In this document: piece by piece, positions 19,146-28,912 of the stretch | How positions within the stretch are numbered: position 1 is the first letter of the stretch | Layout of the letters: each line of letters starts with the position of its first letter | Assembly: GCA_015486075.1 (NCBI GenBank) | Contig: WFSG01000036.1 | Coordinates: 1 to 64,000 of the forward strand | DNA: 64,000 nucleotides | Origin: Deltaproteobacteria bacterium | GTDB lineage: Bacteria; Desulfobacterota; Desulfomonilia; UBA1062 | Reading direction: 5' to 3' | Made by a program: the position numbers and the translations under genes | Notes under the pieces: generated by a model | Told to the model about the DNA's origin: nothing | Seen by the model: only the letters and a program-made list of their open reading frames with translations | Databases searched by the model: none

Positions 19146-20375
19146 ATGGCAGTATACACCTGGAGTGGTTATACAGAAAAGGGAAAAGAGACGAAGGGTA
19201 TCATAGATGCTTCGTCAATGGGGGAAGCTAAGCGCAAACTCATGTCCCAGGGTATATTTGTCAGCAATGTGGTAGAGGAAGAATTTGCAGGGGAGGTTCC
19301 GAGGGGAGCAAGGGAGTGGTCTTTAAAAGATCTTTTCGTGAGGGTGAGAACTGAGGACCTTGCAATCATGACAAGGCAACTCTCTACACTTGTCTCTGCA
19401 TCTGTACCCCTTGTGGACGCACTGGGTGCACTGTATGAACAGTTGGAAAACCCTATATTAAAGAAGACCATAGCCCAGGTAAGAGATTCTGTTAACGAGG
19501 GCTTGGCCTTTGCCGACGCACTCAGCCAACACAGAAGGATATTCCCTGATCTGTATATAAACATGGTGCGTTCGGGTGAGGCAAGTGGAGCTCTGGACGT
19601 TGTGCTTTTGAGGCTCGCGGGATTTATAGAAGGACAACATCGTCTTAAGTCAAAGATATCAGCCGCCATGATATATCCTACTTTACTATTCGTGGTTTGT
19701 ATAGCCGTGCTCATGTACCTGCTTACATCAGTAGTTCCAAAGGTTGTAGCCATGTTCGAAAGTATGAACCAGGTCCTTCCGCTCCCCACGCGTATACTCA
19801 TAGGGATCAGCGATTTTCTGAGCTCGGCATGGTGGATTATATTGGCTCTGGGCCTTGTGGCACTCTATGCATTTAATAGGTGGAGGCATACCAGTAAAGG
19901 ATCCATGGCATTCGATAGAATGCGTCTAAAGATGCCGATATTTGGTAGGGTGTACAGAAAGGCTATAGTGGCAAGGTTTGCAAGAACCCTTGGGACGCTT
20001 CTTGCTTCAGGTGTGCCCATAGTGGATGCAATGAACATAGTCAAGTCAGTTGTACAGAACCGGGTGGTTGAAGCATCCCTGGATGAGTCCATATCCCAGA
20101 TTATGGATGGTGCAAGTGTGGCACAGCCCCTGCGAAAATCCGGTATTTTTCCCCCAATACTGGTACATATGATAAGTGTCGGCGAGAAGAGCGGGAAACT
20201 GGAGGACATGCTGTTAAAGGCGGCTGATGCCTTTGAAGAAGATGTGGAGACGGCTGTTACAGGCCTGTCATCAGTACTTGAGCCTCTTATGATACTGATA
20301 ATGGGCGTTTCTGTCGGTTTTGTCGTTATGTCCATTCTTTTCCCAATGCTGGAGATGAGCCAGATCGTAAGATAG
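19146..20375 (+). CDS. gspF: Type II secretion inner-membrane protein GspF
   Basis: A 409-residue polytopic platform protein. Two T2SSF domains are seen: the first begins EDLAIMTRQLSTLVSASVPL, the second VARFARTLGTLLASGVPI. Transmembrane segments are near residues 175-200, 225-245 and the C-terminus (LMILIMGVSVGFVVMSILFP). It couples the cytoplasmic ATPase to pseudopilus growth. It is the first gsp gene of an operon continuing to gspN. The expected upstream gspE ATPase is missing and replaced by the foldase lipoprotein. Confidence 0.95.
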   Translation: MAVYTWSGYTEKGKETKGIIDASSMGEAKRKLMSQGIFVSNVVEEEFAGEVPRGAREWSLKDLFVRVRTEDLAIMTRQLSTLVSASVPLVDALGALYEQLENPILKKTIAQVRDSVNEGLAFADALSQHRRIFPDLYINMVRSGEASGALDVVLLRLAGFIEGQHRLKSKISAAMIYPTLLFVVCIAVLMYLLTSVVPKVVAMFESMNQVLPLPTRILIGISDFLSSAWWIILALGLVALYAFNRWRHTSKGSMAFDRMRLKMPIFGRVYRKAIVARFARTLGTLLASGVPIVDAMNIVKSVVQNRVVEASLDESISQIMDGASVAQPLRKSGIFPPILVHMISVGEKSGKLEDMLLKAADAFEEDVETAVTGLSSVLEPLMILIMGVSVGFVVMSILFPMLEMSQIVR

Positions 20376-20385
20376 GGGAGGTTAG

Positions 20386-20838
20386 GTGCACATGTCCGAG
20401 AAAGGATTTACCCTCATAGAACTGTTGGTTGTTATTGTAATCTTAAGTATACTTGCAACATACGTGGGTACAAGGATTATGGGTAAACCAGAAGAGGCCA
20501 GGAGGACACAGGCAAAGCTGCAAATCCAGGCCCTGGAGAATGCACTCAAGATGTACAAGCTAGACAACGGTGATTATCCTTCAACAGAGCAAGGGCTGAG
20601 AGCACTTGTTGAAAAGCCCACCGTTGGTAATATTCCCTCGCACTGGAGAGAAGGTGGATATCTGGATAAGCCTAGGGTCCCAAAGGATCCATGGGGGCAT
20701 GACTTTGTATACCTCTACCCGGGTTATCACAATCCAAATGGTTTTGACCTGTTTTCTTATGGTGCTGATGGTGAACCAGGAGGTGAAGGTAAGGACCGTG
20801 ATATAGGTAACTGGGAGGAGAGCCCTGAAGGGCAATAG
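20386..20838 (+). CDS. gspG: Type II secretion major pseudopilin GspG
   Basis: A 150-residue major pseudopilin. A very short leader ends in Gly before [17 protein letters not shown], with Glu at position 5 of the mature protein; prepilin peptidase cleaves and methylates here. The C-terminal [19 protein letters not shown] is the calcium-binding loop typical of GspG. Starts possible are GTG 20386 or ATG 20392, both within reach of AGGGGAGG (20374-20381). It follows gspF by 10 bases. Confidence 0.96.
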   Translation: MHMSEKGFTLIELLVVIVILSILATYVGTRIMGKPEEARRTQAKLQIQALENALKMYKLDNGDYPSTEQGLRALVEKPTVGNIPSHWREGGYLDKPRVPKDPWGHDFVYLYPGYHNPNGFDLFSYGADGEPGGEGKDRDIGNWEESPEGQ

Positions 20839-20869
20839 GAATTCAGAACTTACCTCTTGCCAGCATACA

Positions 20870-21463
20870 ATGAACACGCCGTGTACAAACAAGTTACCCC
20901 TCTTGGAGGACTTAGGTATACGTAGTGCGGGTAAACTTGAAAATGAAGGTCTCTTAAGGTCAGGTTTCACACTGCTTGAACTGTTAATAGTAATCGCCAT
21001 AATAGGGATCACCCTTGGTTATGTAGGCCCACGCATACGATTCTCTGTCTTCTCCTCTTCCATTGACGAAGGAACAAGGGAGATAATGGCCATGCTAAAG
21101 TACGCAAGGTCCTCAGCTATTACTAGGCATGAAGAATACCTGGTACATTTTGACCTGTCTTCATCCGTGGTGGGAGTATACCCAAACCCCACTTCCTCGG
21201 GCGAGGTGCCAAAGATGGAGAAGAAAGCAAGGTTACCAAGAGGTGTCATTATAAAGGCAATAAAGACGCCATATGCACCTGAGAAGGAGGAGGGCAAGAT
21301 AGACCTTATGGTGAACAAGGATGGGCTTGTGGAACAGGGTATCATATATCTTGAGGGCCCTGGGTCCAAGGTTTACACACTTGTAATAAAACCATATTCA
21401 GGGGATCTCAAGATCTACGATCATTACGTAGAATTCAGCCATGGATATGACGTTAATGAGTGA
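20870..21463 (+). CDS. gspH: Type II secretion minor pseudopilin GspH
   Basis: A 197-residue pseudopilin with the cleavage motif SG followed by FTLLELLIVIAIIGITLGYVG. The leader as annotated is 32 residues, unusually long, and no shorter in-frame ATG exists. The body with EIMAMLKYARSSAITRHEEY is the GspH globular domain. It overlaps gspI by up to 23 bases. Confidence 0.85.
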   Translation: MNTPCTNKLPLLEDLGIRSAGKLENEGLLRSGFTLLELLIVIAIIGITLGYVGPRIRFSVFSSSIDEGTREIMAMLKYARSSAITRHEEYLVHFDLSSSVVGVYPNPTSSGEVPKMEKKARLPRGVIIKAIKTPYAPEKEEGKIDLMVNKDGLVEQGIIYLEGPGSKVYTLVIKPYSGDLKIYDHYVEFSHGYDVNE

Positions 21464-21851
21464 TATGGACGGACAGCATGTAAAAACTCGTGGCCTCGGT
21501 GGTTTTACGCTTCTTGAGGTTCTGGTCGCACTAGTAATACTAAGCATTACATTTGTATGGTTGTTAAAGGCAGAGAGCCAAGGTGTTGACATGGCGCTCA
21601 GGTCCAGGTTTATCACCACTTCTACGATGCTGGCAGAGGAGCATATATCCGAGATCAGGACAGAGCCGATACCTGAACCCGGGAGCGAGGAAACCGGTGA
21701 TTTTGGTAATGATTATTCTGGTTACACTTACAAGGAGCACTGGGAAGCCACTACCATTGAAGGATATTTGAAGTACACGCTTGTCGTGCGTCTTGGGAAT
21801 GGAAAAAATGGACTTGAAAGTACATTCGTCACGTTTTTTGCGTCCAAATAG
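21441..21851 (+). CDS. gspI: Type II secretion minor pseudopilin GspI
   Basis: A 136-residue minor pseudopilin. LGG precedes FTLLEVLVALVILSITFVWL, which with the Glu at mature position 5 marks the processing site. GspI-type features include the SRFITTSTMLAEEHISEIR helix. An internal ATG at 21456 would overlap the gspH stop by only eight bases and is a reasonable alternative start. In known systems GspI, J and K form the pseudopilus tip. Confidence 0.88.
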   Translation: MDMTLMSDMDGQHVKTRGLGGFTLLEVLVALVILSITFVWLLKAESQGVDMALRSRFITTSTMLAEEHISEIRTEPIPEPGSEETGDFGNDYSGYTYKEHWEATTIEGYLKYTLVVRLGNGKNGLESTFVTFFASK

Positions 21852-22539
21852 CTGCCTGGTTTATTTGAGCGACCGTGGTTTCACGCTTATCGAGATACTA
21901 CTCGCCTTGGCAATTGCGGCTGTAGTGATTACCATTGTAAACATGGCGTTCTTTTCCTCGTACAGGTTGAGCCGGTCAGTAAAACAAGAGGCCCGGACAT
22001 ACCAGATGGTACGTGTTGCATTTGCAACCATGATAAAGGACATTACCTCTGCGTATGTGCCTAGCAAGGTAGCCGAAGACAATATAGATATGTATAGATT
22101 CGTAGGTATAAACAACGATGAAGACGGTGTTGACAAAGACAGCATATATATAACGACTGCATCTGACATCACGTTTGATAGGTTGAAAGGATGTGTTTGC
22201 GAGGTGGATTACTACTTGAAGGAGATGGAAGGGGGTAATGGTCTTTACTATCTTATGAGGCGTGATGATTGCACACCTCACCATGGTGTGACCTCGAAAG
22301 GTAATGAGTTTGAGCTGGCAGAGGATATAACCGGGATGAATATAGTGTACGTAGACAAGGACTCAAACGAATTCGATAACTGGGATCTCAAGGAGATGGG
22401 ATGCCTGCCACGGGAGGTAAAGATAACTATTTCCTTCAAGCAGGAGGACAAGGAGATTAGTTTTACCGGGGTAGCATTTCTGCCTCTATCATGGATGAAG
22501 CCAGAGATACTAACCTTGAACAAGGGGACCGGGGGTTAG
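21799..22539 (+). CDS. gspJ: Type II secretion minor pseudopilin GspJ
   Basis: A minor pseudopilin of about 246 residues. DRG followed by FTLIEILLALAIAAVVITIV is the processing site, with Glu at mature position 5. The frame reaches back to TTG 21781, but ATG 21799 or 21808 gives a more ordinary leader, so the start is uncertain. The 5' end overlaps gspI by about 50 bases and the 3' end overlaps gspK by 49. The body contains the FVGINNDEDGVDKDSIYITT region found in tip pseudopilins. Confidence 0.86.
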   Translation: MEKMDLKVHSSRFLRPNSCLVYLSDRGFTLIEILLALAIAAVVITIVNMAFFSSYRLSRSVKQEARTYQMVRVAFATMIKDITSAYVPSKVAEDNIDMYRFVGINNDEDGVDKDSIYITTASDITFDRLKGCVCEVDYYLKEMEGGNGLYYLMRRDDCTPHHGVTSKGNEFELAEDITGMNIVYVDKDSNEFDNWDLKEMGCLPREVKITISFKQEDKEISFTGVAFLPLSWMKPEILTLNKGTGG

Positions 22540-23525
22540 ACGTAGTAGATATGTTACGGTTAAAAGATATAGCCAAGGACGCAAGGGGCGTCGTCCTTAT
22601 CTTGGTCTTGAGCACGGTTGCAATGTTTACTGCCATGGTGCTTTCTTTCAGTTCTGACCAGAGTGACGATATAGAACTTGCATACAATTTCAGGGACTCA
22701 TTCCAGGCCTACTACCTGGCAGATGCGGGCGTGGAGGCTGCAAAGGCTCTTTTAAAGGATGACGATACCTCGTATGATGGCCTGGACGAGGATTGGGCCA
22801 AGTTCAGCGAATATTCCGCCGCTTCAAGTGCCCTCTTGGATGGGCCTGTATTTGTTGGTGAGATTACTGACGAGTGTTCAAAGATAGATATTAATAGCCT
22901 TGTAAAGAGTGATGGCTCGGTAGATGAGAACAGAATCAATCAGCTAAAGCGCCTTTTTAATATATTGGGCATTGAGATTAATGAGGATGAGCTAAATGAT
23001 CTCATGGATGCCATTGTGGATTGGCTCGATCCTGACAGTGAGCCTACGGGCCTAGGGGGGGCAGAAGACAACTTTTATCAAGCACTTGATAGGCCTTACA
23101 GTTGCAAGAACGGTGCTATGGACACCCCTAGGGAGATATTACTGGTAAAGGGCATGAAAAAGGAGTATTTTTATGGTACCAAGGAATACGAGGGCATAGC
23201 CAAGTATATAACCGTTGGGACAGGTGGCAAGATAAACTTAAATACAGCATCCAAAGAGGTCCTTATGTCCCTGGCTGATGACATAGATGAGGCAGATGTC
23301 GAGGATATAATGGATCATCGTCCGTACAAGAACATCAATGATGCAAAGAAGGAGATGAGATACGTTACATCGTCGTCAAATGTCGGTGACATGATTACGG
23401 TTCAGAGTAACCGTTTCAAGGTAGACGTAAAGGCAAATATGCCTTCGGGTGCCAACCTGGAGCTTACTGCTATAATTGACCGTAGCAAAGGAACACCCGA
23501 GGTAATCTACTATAGGATTGACTGA
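22491..23525 (+). CDS. gspK: Type II secretion tip pseudopilin GspK
   Basis: A 344-residue large minor pseudopilin. ARG followed by VVLILVLSTVAMFTAMVLSF gives the hydrophobic N-helix; as usual for GspK the Glu at mature position 5 is absent, which fits a role at the tip. DECSKIDINSLV and GGKINLNTASKEVLMSL, a helix-hairpin-helix-like piece, are standard GspK landmarks. Start 22491 overlaps gspJ; ATG 22551 is an alternative that avoids the overlap. Confidence 0.9.
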   Translation: MDEARDTNLEQGDRGLDVVDMLRLKDIAKDARGVVLILVLSTVAMFTAMVLSFSSDQSDDIELAYNFRDSFQAYYLADAGVEAAKALLKDDDTSYDGLDEDWAKFSEYSAASSALLDGPVFVGEITDECSKIDINSLVKSDGSVDENRINQLKRLFNILGIEINEDELNDLMDAIVDWLDPDSEPTGLGGAEDNFYQALDRPYSCKNGAMDTPREILLVKGMKKEYFYGTKEYEGIAKYITVGTGGKINLNTASKEVLMSLADDIDEADVEDIMDHRPYKNINDAKKEMRYVTSSSNVGDMITVQSNRFKVDVKANMPSGANLELTAIIDRSKGTPEVIYYRID

Positions 23526-23542
23526 TTTCAAGGTAAACAACT

Positions 23543-25069
23543 ATGTCTAAGAAAGCACTAGGATTTTATTGGGATAAGCTCAGCATTCAGGCATGCGTGG
23601 TGAGATCGACCCTCACCGAGGTGACTATTGATAGGGTTGTAAGGGTATGGCGAGAGTTGAATGGCGATGATACACCTAACGTTAACTTGGCAGATTATGT
23701 GAAAGGGGTTATCGAATCACTAGGCGTGCAAATCGACACTTGCATAGCCTGTGTGTCAGAAAGAGACATAATGTACAGGGTGCTACACAGACCTTTCAGT
23801 GATAAGAAAAAGATTGCAGAGACCGTTGGACCAGAGATTGAGAGCCTTGTTCCTCGCGGAGAAGGTAGGCTTTTAGTGGATTTTGTTACCATGGGTAAGG
23901 ACGATACAGGGCAGACAGCACTATGCGCGCTTGCAGCAAGAGAACCCACTATAGAAGCCAGTATAGAGGAAGTAAAGGAGACAGGCCTTGAGGCAGAGAT
24001 AATGGATGCGCCTTCCTGCGCCTTGGTTGCAGGGCTGAGAAACTGTTTCGATCTACACTCGGGCACCTATTATGTAGTTCTCCACATCGGATGGGATGAT
24101 ACCTCGATATGCATACTTGATGGGAAGAACATAAAACACCTGTGTGGCATGCCGTATGGCCTTGGGATGATAGTTGACGAGGTATCTAGAGAAAAATCGG
24201 TGAATGCAGCAGAGATAGAGGGACTGATAAGACAAGGTGAAATGATTGATGCCACATCACACATGGGAAGACTCATAAGGGATATAGGTATTATACTCTC
24301 TAGACTAGGCATAGAGGTAGAACATACTGTTATAATACCCACTGGTTATGCCCTTTGCATATCCGATATTACTGATTATCTTTCCAAGTCTTTGGGCGTG
24401 TCTATGGAATTACCAAGGCTCTCTGGTGTGCCTGTTGACGTTGCAGTGGATGACCTTCTAGGGTCATTTATGGCGGTCTCACTGGCGTTCAGAGGCATAG
24501 ATACCAAGGATGCGGTGAACTTTCGGCAGGCGGAACTTGCATTTACAAGAAGAATTGAAGAGATGAAGGGTCATGTATTGCATTGGGCTAAATTCTTGGT
24601 CCTTGTTTTTTTGTTATGGCTATCTGGCCTTGGCATCGATGTTTATCTAAAGGCCAGGCTCATACATAGGCTGGATGACAAGATCAAGAGGGAATTTGTT
24701 TCAGTGATGCCCAAAGGTACGCCGGTTGTTGAACCTGTGGCACAGATGGAAAGGTACCTGAAGGATTTGATTGCAAAGAGTAATGGTTCATCGCAGCATC
24801 AGGTAATTACCCCGCTCGGGTTGTTGCACGATATATCTGGTTCAGTACCATCAAACATGGAAGTAGTGCTGAAAAACCTGAGCATGGATCAGGATAGCAT
24901 TAGCGTATCAGGTACGGTGGATTCTTATAAAACCGTAGAGAAACTTAAACAGATAGTCTCCAGGATTAGGTATATATCCAATGTCAAGATAGCTTATGCA
25001 AACGTGGACAAACAGAATAAGTTGGTGAGGTTCAAGCTTATGTGCAACAAGGGTAAGCAGGATATATGA
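23543..25069 (+). CDS. gspL: Type II secretion protein GspL
   Basis: A 508-residue bitopic protein. The N-terminal cytoplasmic part has an actin-like (ASKHA) fold that in known systems binds the GspE ATPase. A single transmembrane helix (FLVLVFLLWLSGLGIDVYL, near 350) leads to a periplasmic ferredoxin-like domain ending with SVSGTVDSYKTVEKLKQIV. It is 17 bases after gspK and overlaps gspM by ATGA. Confidence 0.85.
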   Translation: MSKKALGFYWDKLSIQACVVRSTLTEVTIDRVVRVWRELNGDDTPNVNLADYVKGVIESLGVQIDTCIACVSERDIMYRVLHRPFSDKKKIAETVGPEIESLVPRGEGRLLVDFVTMGKDDTGQTALCALAAREPTIEASIEEVKETGLEAEIMDAPSCALVAGLRNCFDLHSGTYYVVLHIGWDDTSICILDGKNIKHLCGMPYGLGMIVDEVSREKSVNAAEIEGLIRQGEMIDATSHMGRLIRDIGIILSRLGIEVEHTVIIPTGYALCISDITDYLSKSLGVSMELPRLSGVPVDVAVDDLLGSFMAVSLAFRGIDTKDAVNFRQAELAFTRRIEEMKGHVLHWAKFLVLVFLLWLSGLGIDVYLKARLIHRLDDKIKREFVSVMPKGTPVVEPVAQMERYLKDLIAKSNGSSQHQVITPLGLLHDISGSVPSNMEVVLKNLSMDQDSISVSGTVDSYKTVEKLKQIVSRIRYISNVKIAYANVDKQNKLVRFKLMCNKGKQDI

Positions 25070-25569
25070 AACTAGCCAAGAGAGAAAAATTATTTATTGC
25101 ATCTGGGGCCATATTCCTTGGTCTGTTTTTGCTAATAGTGGGGATTATAAATCCACTTTTATATTACAGGAAAGATCTTGGGATGGGCATTGCAAAGAAG
25201 GAGGCCCAGCTTAAAAAGGTATACGAGATCACGTCGGAGATAAAGACCTTGAGGAGATCATCTGAAACATTCGGTAAAAGTAGTAGTGACGCCAATTTCA
25301 CGCTTTTTGCTTTCCTTGAAGGGATAGCGGGCGAGATAGGTGTGAAGGATAACATAGACCACATGAAACCCGTGACAGCACCGGGTGATACTGCCAAGGA
25401 ATTGGTTGAATTGAAGATAAAGGGTATGAGTAATAGCGATCTGGTTCGTTTCCTGGAGAAGGTGGAAGGATGCGCGCACCCGCTTGTGATAAAGCGTTTC
25501 AACCTGAAGCGTAACGATAGGGATAAAACCCTGGACATGACTTTACAAGTGGCCTTTTATGGAGGGTAG
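25066..25569 (+). CDS. gspM: Type II secretion protein GspM
   Basis: A 167-residue bitopic protein: short cytoplasmic start (MKLAKREK), one helix (LFIASGAIFLGLFLLIVGII), then a coiled stretch and a small periplasmic domain. It partners GspL in the inner-membrane platform. Sequence conservation in this family is weak; the assignment rests mainly on topology and position between gspL and gspN, with four- and eleven-base overlaps. Confidence 0.82.
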   Translation: MKLAKREKLFIASGAIFLGLFLLIVGIINPLLYYRKDLGMGIAKKEAQLKKVYEITSEIKTLRRSSETFGKSSSDANFTLFAFLEGIAGEIGVKDNIDHMKPVTAPGDTAKELVELKIKGMSNSDLVRFLEKVEGCAHPLVIKRFNLKRNDRDKTLDMTLQVAFYGG

Positions 25570-26416
25570 CACAAGGGTGAGTATATTCTGGAAAAAGCTC
25601 GGATTAGTCTTATATGCTTCTGTGCTCCTCGTTATTTTTGTCTATTTGAGGTTTCCATACAACTCTATTAAGGCTTGGATTGAAGATGATTTGAGTAGCC
25701 TTACTGGAAGGCAGGTAGAGGTTGAGAAGATTGGTCCGAGCCTGGTACCAGGACTTAGACTAAGCAATGTTAAAGTGAACAACAAGGCACTATTCGATTG
25801 TCTTCTTCTGAGACCTTCCCCGTTGTATCTTGTACATGGGAATCTAGCGGTTGGTATTAAGGCATGGTCCAAGGCGGGATATATAAGGGGTGATATACAG
25901 ATTCCTGTAAAAGGTTCATCCGGGTCGCTTAAAATTGATCTTTCCACGGAAGGCCTTGACATCTCAGGATTCTCGCAGTTTTTAAGCAAGGTCGGGAAGG
26001 TGAAAGGGAAGATCGATGGAAGTATATCCATGAAGGGTACTAGAGGACAATTCTACAGGGGCTCTGGTAAAGCACATCTATTAGTAAGCGATTTGAGTCT
26101 GCCCCTTATGATGCCCATGATACCCATCGGTACAATAAAACTAAAGCATGGCACAATGGATGTACATATAACAAGGGGTACGGTGGTCATTGACAAATGC
26201 GTGTTCAACGGTCCTATCATATCAGGCTCTCTGGGCGGCCAGTTAAGGCTTAACAGGTATATTTCTCGTTCCAGGTTGAGCGTGACAGGTGATATAAAAT
26301 TTGCTACCTCGCTACTGGCCAGGATTCCCTTGAAGGCATACCTTAAGGATGGAAAGCTGAAGTTTACGCTGACAGGAACCCTCAGGTATCCTAGGTACAG
26401 AATAATCACAGGTTAA
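25559..26416 (+). CDS. gspN: Type II secretion protein GspN
   Basis: A 285-residue bitopic protein: one N-terminal helix (LGLVLYASVLLVIFVYLRF), then a beta-rich AsmA-like periplasmic domain with repeated LSNVKVNN, GSLKIDLST and GKIDGSISM strands. This form of GspN (TIGR04411 kind) is typical of Deltaproteobacteria. It closes the gspF-N run. No terminator is obvious before the next gene, 116 bases on. Confidence 0.8.
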   Translation: MEGSTRVSIFWKKLGLVLYASVLLVIFVYLRFPYNSIKAWIEDDLSSLTGRQVEVEKIGPSLVPGLRLSNVKVNNKALFDCLLLRPSPLYLVHGNLAVGIKAWSKAGYIRGDIQIPVKGSSGSLKIDLSTEGLDISGFSQFLSKVGKVKGKIDGSISMKGTRGQFYRGSGKAHLLVSDLSLPLMMPMIPIGTIKLKHGTMDVHITRGTVVIDKCVFNGPIISGSLGGQLRLNRYISRSRLSVTGDIKFATSLLARIPLKAYLKDGKLKFTLTGTLRYPRYRIITG

Positions 26417-26531
26417 AGAACAAGGGTGTTTATGTTAGTGTCATTTTTTGTAAAATAATTGTAGATGGATATGGTCAGGTAAAGATTGAATATTATAATT
26501 CCGACATATAGGGAAAGAAAGGGAGAAGTGC

Positions 26532-27221
26532 GTGGTCACAGAAATTGAGAGCCTAGAAATTTTTGACAAGAAGTTCCCTAAAGGAATAAGGCTATGCTGG
26601 GAGGATATTGAGGAAGCCCTGTGGGAGATGTATACATCCATAATCACCTCAGGATTCGACCCTGATGTCATTATAGGCGTTGCACGGGGTGGGCTTGTAC
26701 CTGCCAGGATCCTTTTGGACTACTTTCACAAAAAGTACATATGCACCGTGCAGATGGGTCACTGGGACAAGACCTCTGATTTCAGCGAGCAGCCTGTCAT
26801 GGTGTATCCTTTGCCAGAGGTGGACCTGACAAGACAAAAGGTCCTTGTGGTAGATGATATATGTGACGAAGGACATACAATGGGGCAGGTGATGAAATAC
26901 CTCGGGGACAAGGTGAAGGAATTAAGATCCTCGGTACTGGTGTGCAAGTCAGAAAGTTCCTTTGTCCCGGATTACTGTGCAAGAAGACTTAAAGAGTGGT
27001 GCTGGGTATTCCTGCCATGGTCACAGCATGAGGATCTGATTTCTTTTGTCGAGAGAATACTCCAGATAACGGGCGGTACCAAGGTGGAGAATATCATACG
27101 CATACTTGAGCATTCCATGCATATAGATATAGGCCTCCCCGAGGTTGAGAGGGTATTGTTTGACATGAAGCATGCTGGCGAGGTCTCTGAGGATAGTGAT
27201 AGGGTATGGACGTTGATATAG
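26532..27221 (+). CDS. Phosphoribosyltransferase
   Basis: A 229-residue type I PRTase. The PRPP loop is VLVVDDICDEGHTM (about 104-117), the N-terminal flexible-loop region DPDVIIGVARGGLVPARIL. It resembles xanthine-guanine or hypoxanthine PRTases of archaeal type, salvaging purine bases into nucleotides. The C-terminal 60 residues, ending DRVWTLI, are an extension of unknown role. GTG 26532 is the start, after AAGGGAGAA. It overlaps the next gene by 16 bases, the first of three overlaps in this four-gene run. Confidence 0.8.
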   Translation: MVTEIESLEIFDKKFPKGIRLCWEDIEEALWEMYTSIITSGFDPDVIIGVARGGLVPARILLDYFHKKYICTVQMGHWDKTSDFSEQPVMVYPLPEVDLTRQKVLVVDDICDEGHTMGQVMKYLGDKVKELRSSVLVCKSESSFVPDYCARRLKEWCWVFLPWSQHEDLISFVERILQITGGTKVENIIRILEHSMHIDIGLPEVERVLFDMKHAGEVSEDSDRVWTLI

Positions 27222-28912
27222 AAGGTTTAGAGGGCATAGTCTCACCATATGTACTAAAATTTAAAGGTCTTGATGTTGTTGCTATGACCAAGCCCTTGAT
27301 ATCTAAGCTCGAGACCATGGGTATTGATAACAGGGCCTTTCTTAAGTATGTCTCCTCTGCCATAATACCTTCTAAAGAGAAGGAAATCATATCCATTCCC
27401 ACCAAGGAGGGGGGCGTTACCAAGTTTTACTGCGTCCTGGTAGATGGAAATAGTACAAATCTTGTTGTGCTTGCCGACCTCGAGGCCGATGAATTAAAAC
27501 CCTCGGGAGATAGAGCTCAGAATGCATTTAAGGAGATAATAGATAGAAGCAATGTTGCCTCCCTTGTAATGCAAAATGGACATATAATCTATGCCAATAA
27601 CAGTTTCCAAGACCTGGTTGGCTACACAAGCAAAGATATGATCATAGGGAAGCCATTTATCAAGTTCATATCAAGGGAAGGCAGGGTAAACTTTGTAGAA
27701 GCATGTGCAGGATTTAAAAACTCTGGAAAAGAGAACGTATTTACTGTTGACTCGGTACTCACGAGAAATCAGGGCAAGAGGATAAATGCAATAATAACGT
27801 GTGGTAGGCTTTATGGTGGGGGTTGTGAGGATTTTCTCTGGGTACATGTGGAAGACGTAACAGAAAAGAAGAAACTCGGTCAAAAGGTGAAAGAACTTGA
27901 GCAGAGATACTACGAGGTATTCAATAAGTCACTTGCCGCCATGATCTACCTAACCCCAAGAGGTGATATAAAGGATTGCAATACCTTTGTTACGGAGATC
28001 ACTGGCTACACAAGGGAAGAGATAATAAACCATCCATTTACCAAGTTTGTCTCTCCATCCGTGGTTGACGTCCTGATTAAGGAATTCAGGTCATTGTACC
28101 TGGAAGGTGTAAAGCTGGTTGGAAAAGAGTGCGAGCTGGTGACCAAGGACGGTAACGAGATAATAATAGAATACAATGCCCAGGTTATTACCCGTAGGCG
28201 CCACAAGGTGGGTGCCCTGATGATGTTCACCGATATAACCGAGAAAAAATTGCTGGAGGAGGAACTCCTTTCCAAGAACGAAGAGATGGAGAAGACCCTG
28301 TGGGAGATGGCCGAGGTTAAGGATGCACTCGAGGCTAGGGCAGGGGAACTTAATCGTCTTACTGAACGCCTAACCGTGCTCAATGAGAAATTAAACCTTT
28401 TGTCCATTACAGACGGACTTACAGAGGTATATAATCACAGGTATTTCCAGGAGAGGCTCTCGGAAGAGATATCCAGGATATACAGGCACAAGGAAGACCC
28501 GGTATCGCTTTTGATGCTAGACATAGATGATTTCAAGAAGTTCAATGACACATACGGTCACCAGTGTGGCGACATGGTTTTAAAGCAGCTGGCACGTATA
28601 CTACAGGATAATGTTAGGAAGATAGATATAGTATCTAGGTATGGAGGCGAAGAGTTCACGGTCATTTTGCCAAAGACGGAATCAAGGAAGGCCTATCTGG
28701 TTGCAAAGAGGATATGCAGGAAGGTTGGGGAAACTCCCTTTGTTCTGGATGACAGTGGCAAGACCGGTCGAGTGACGGTAAGTATAGGTGTTGGCACGTT
28801 TCGCTTCGGTGATGGCGACAAGTCCGATCTCATCAGATGTGCAGATGATGCCCTCTACAAGGCAAAGGCAATGGGGAAGAACCGAGTGGAGGTATGGAAG
28901 AAAGAGGATTAA
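27206..28912 (+). CDS. PAS-PAS diguanylate cyclase
   Basis: A 568-residue soluble signalling protein. An unassigned N-terminal segment (1-105) is followed by PAS 1 (about 108-220, MQNGHIIYANNSFQDLVGY), PAS 2 (about 230-350, EITGYTREEI), a coiled linker (350-400) and a GGDEF domain (400-565). The active loop is SRYGGEEF, a functional GGEEF variant, and an RKID sequence five residues upstream forms a product-inhibition I-site. It should therefore make cyclic-di-GMP and be feedback-limited. No membrane segment. It overlaps both neighbours, suggesting translational coupling with the PRTase and HAD genes. Confidence 0.92.
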   Translation: MDVDIEGLEGIVSPYVLKFKGLDVVAMTKPLISKLETMGIDNRAFLKYVSSAIIPSKEKEIISIPTKEGGVTKFYCVLVDGNSTNLVVLADLEADELKPSGDRAQNAFKEIIDRSNVASLVMQNGHIIYANNSFQDLVGYTSKDMIIGKPFIKFISREGRVNFVEACAGFKNSGKENVFTVDSVLTRNQGKRINAIITCGRLYGGGCEDFLWVHVEDVTEKKKLGQKVKELEQRYYEVFNKSLAAMIYLTPRGDIKDCNTFVTEITGYTREEIINHPFTKFVSPSVVDVLIKEFRSLYLEGVKLVGKECELVTKDGNEIIIEYNAQVITRRRHKVGALMMFTDITEKKLLEEELLSKNEEMEKTLWEMAEVKDALEARAGELNRLTERLTVLNEKLNLLSITDGLTEVYNHRYFQERLSEEISRIYRHKEDPVSLLMLDIDDFKKFNDTYGHQCGDMVLKQLARILQDNVRKIDIVSRYGGEEFTVILPKTESRKAYLVAKRICRKVGETPFVLDDSGKTGRVTVSIGVGTFRFGDGDKSDLIRCADDALYKAKAMGKNRVEVWKKED

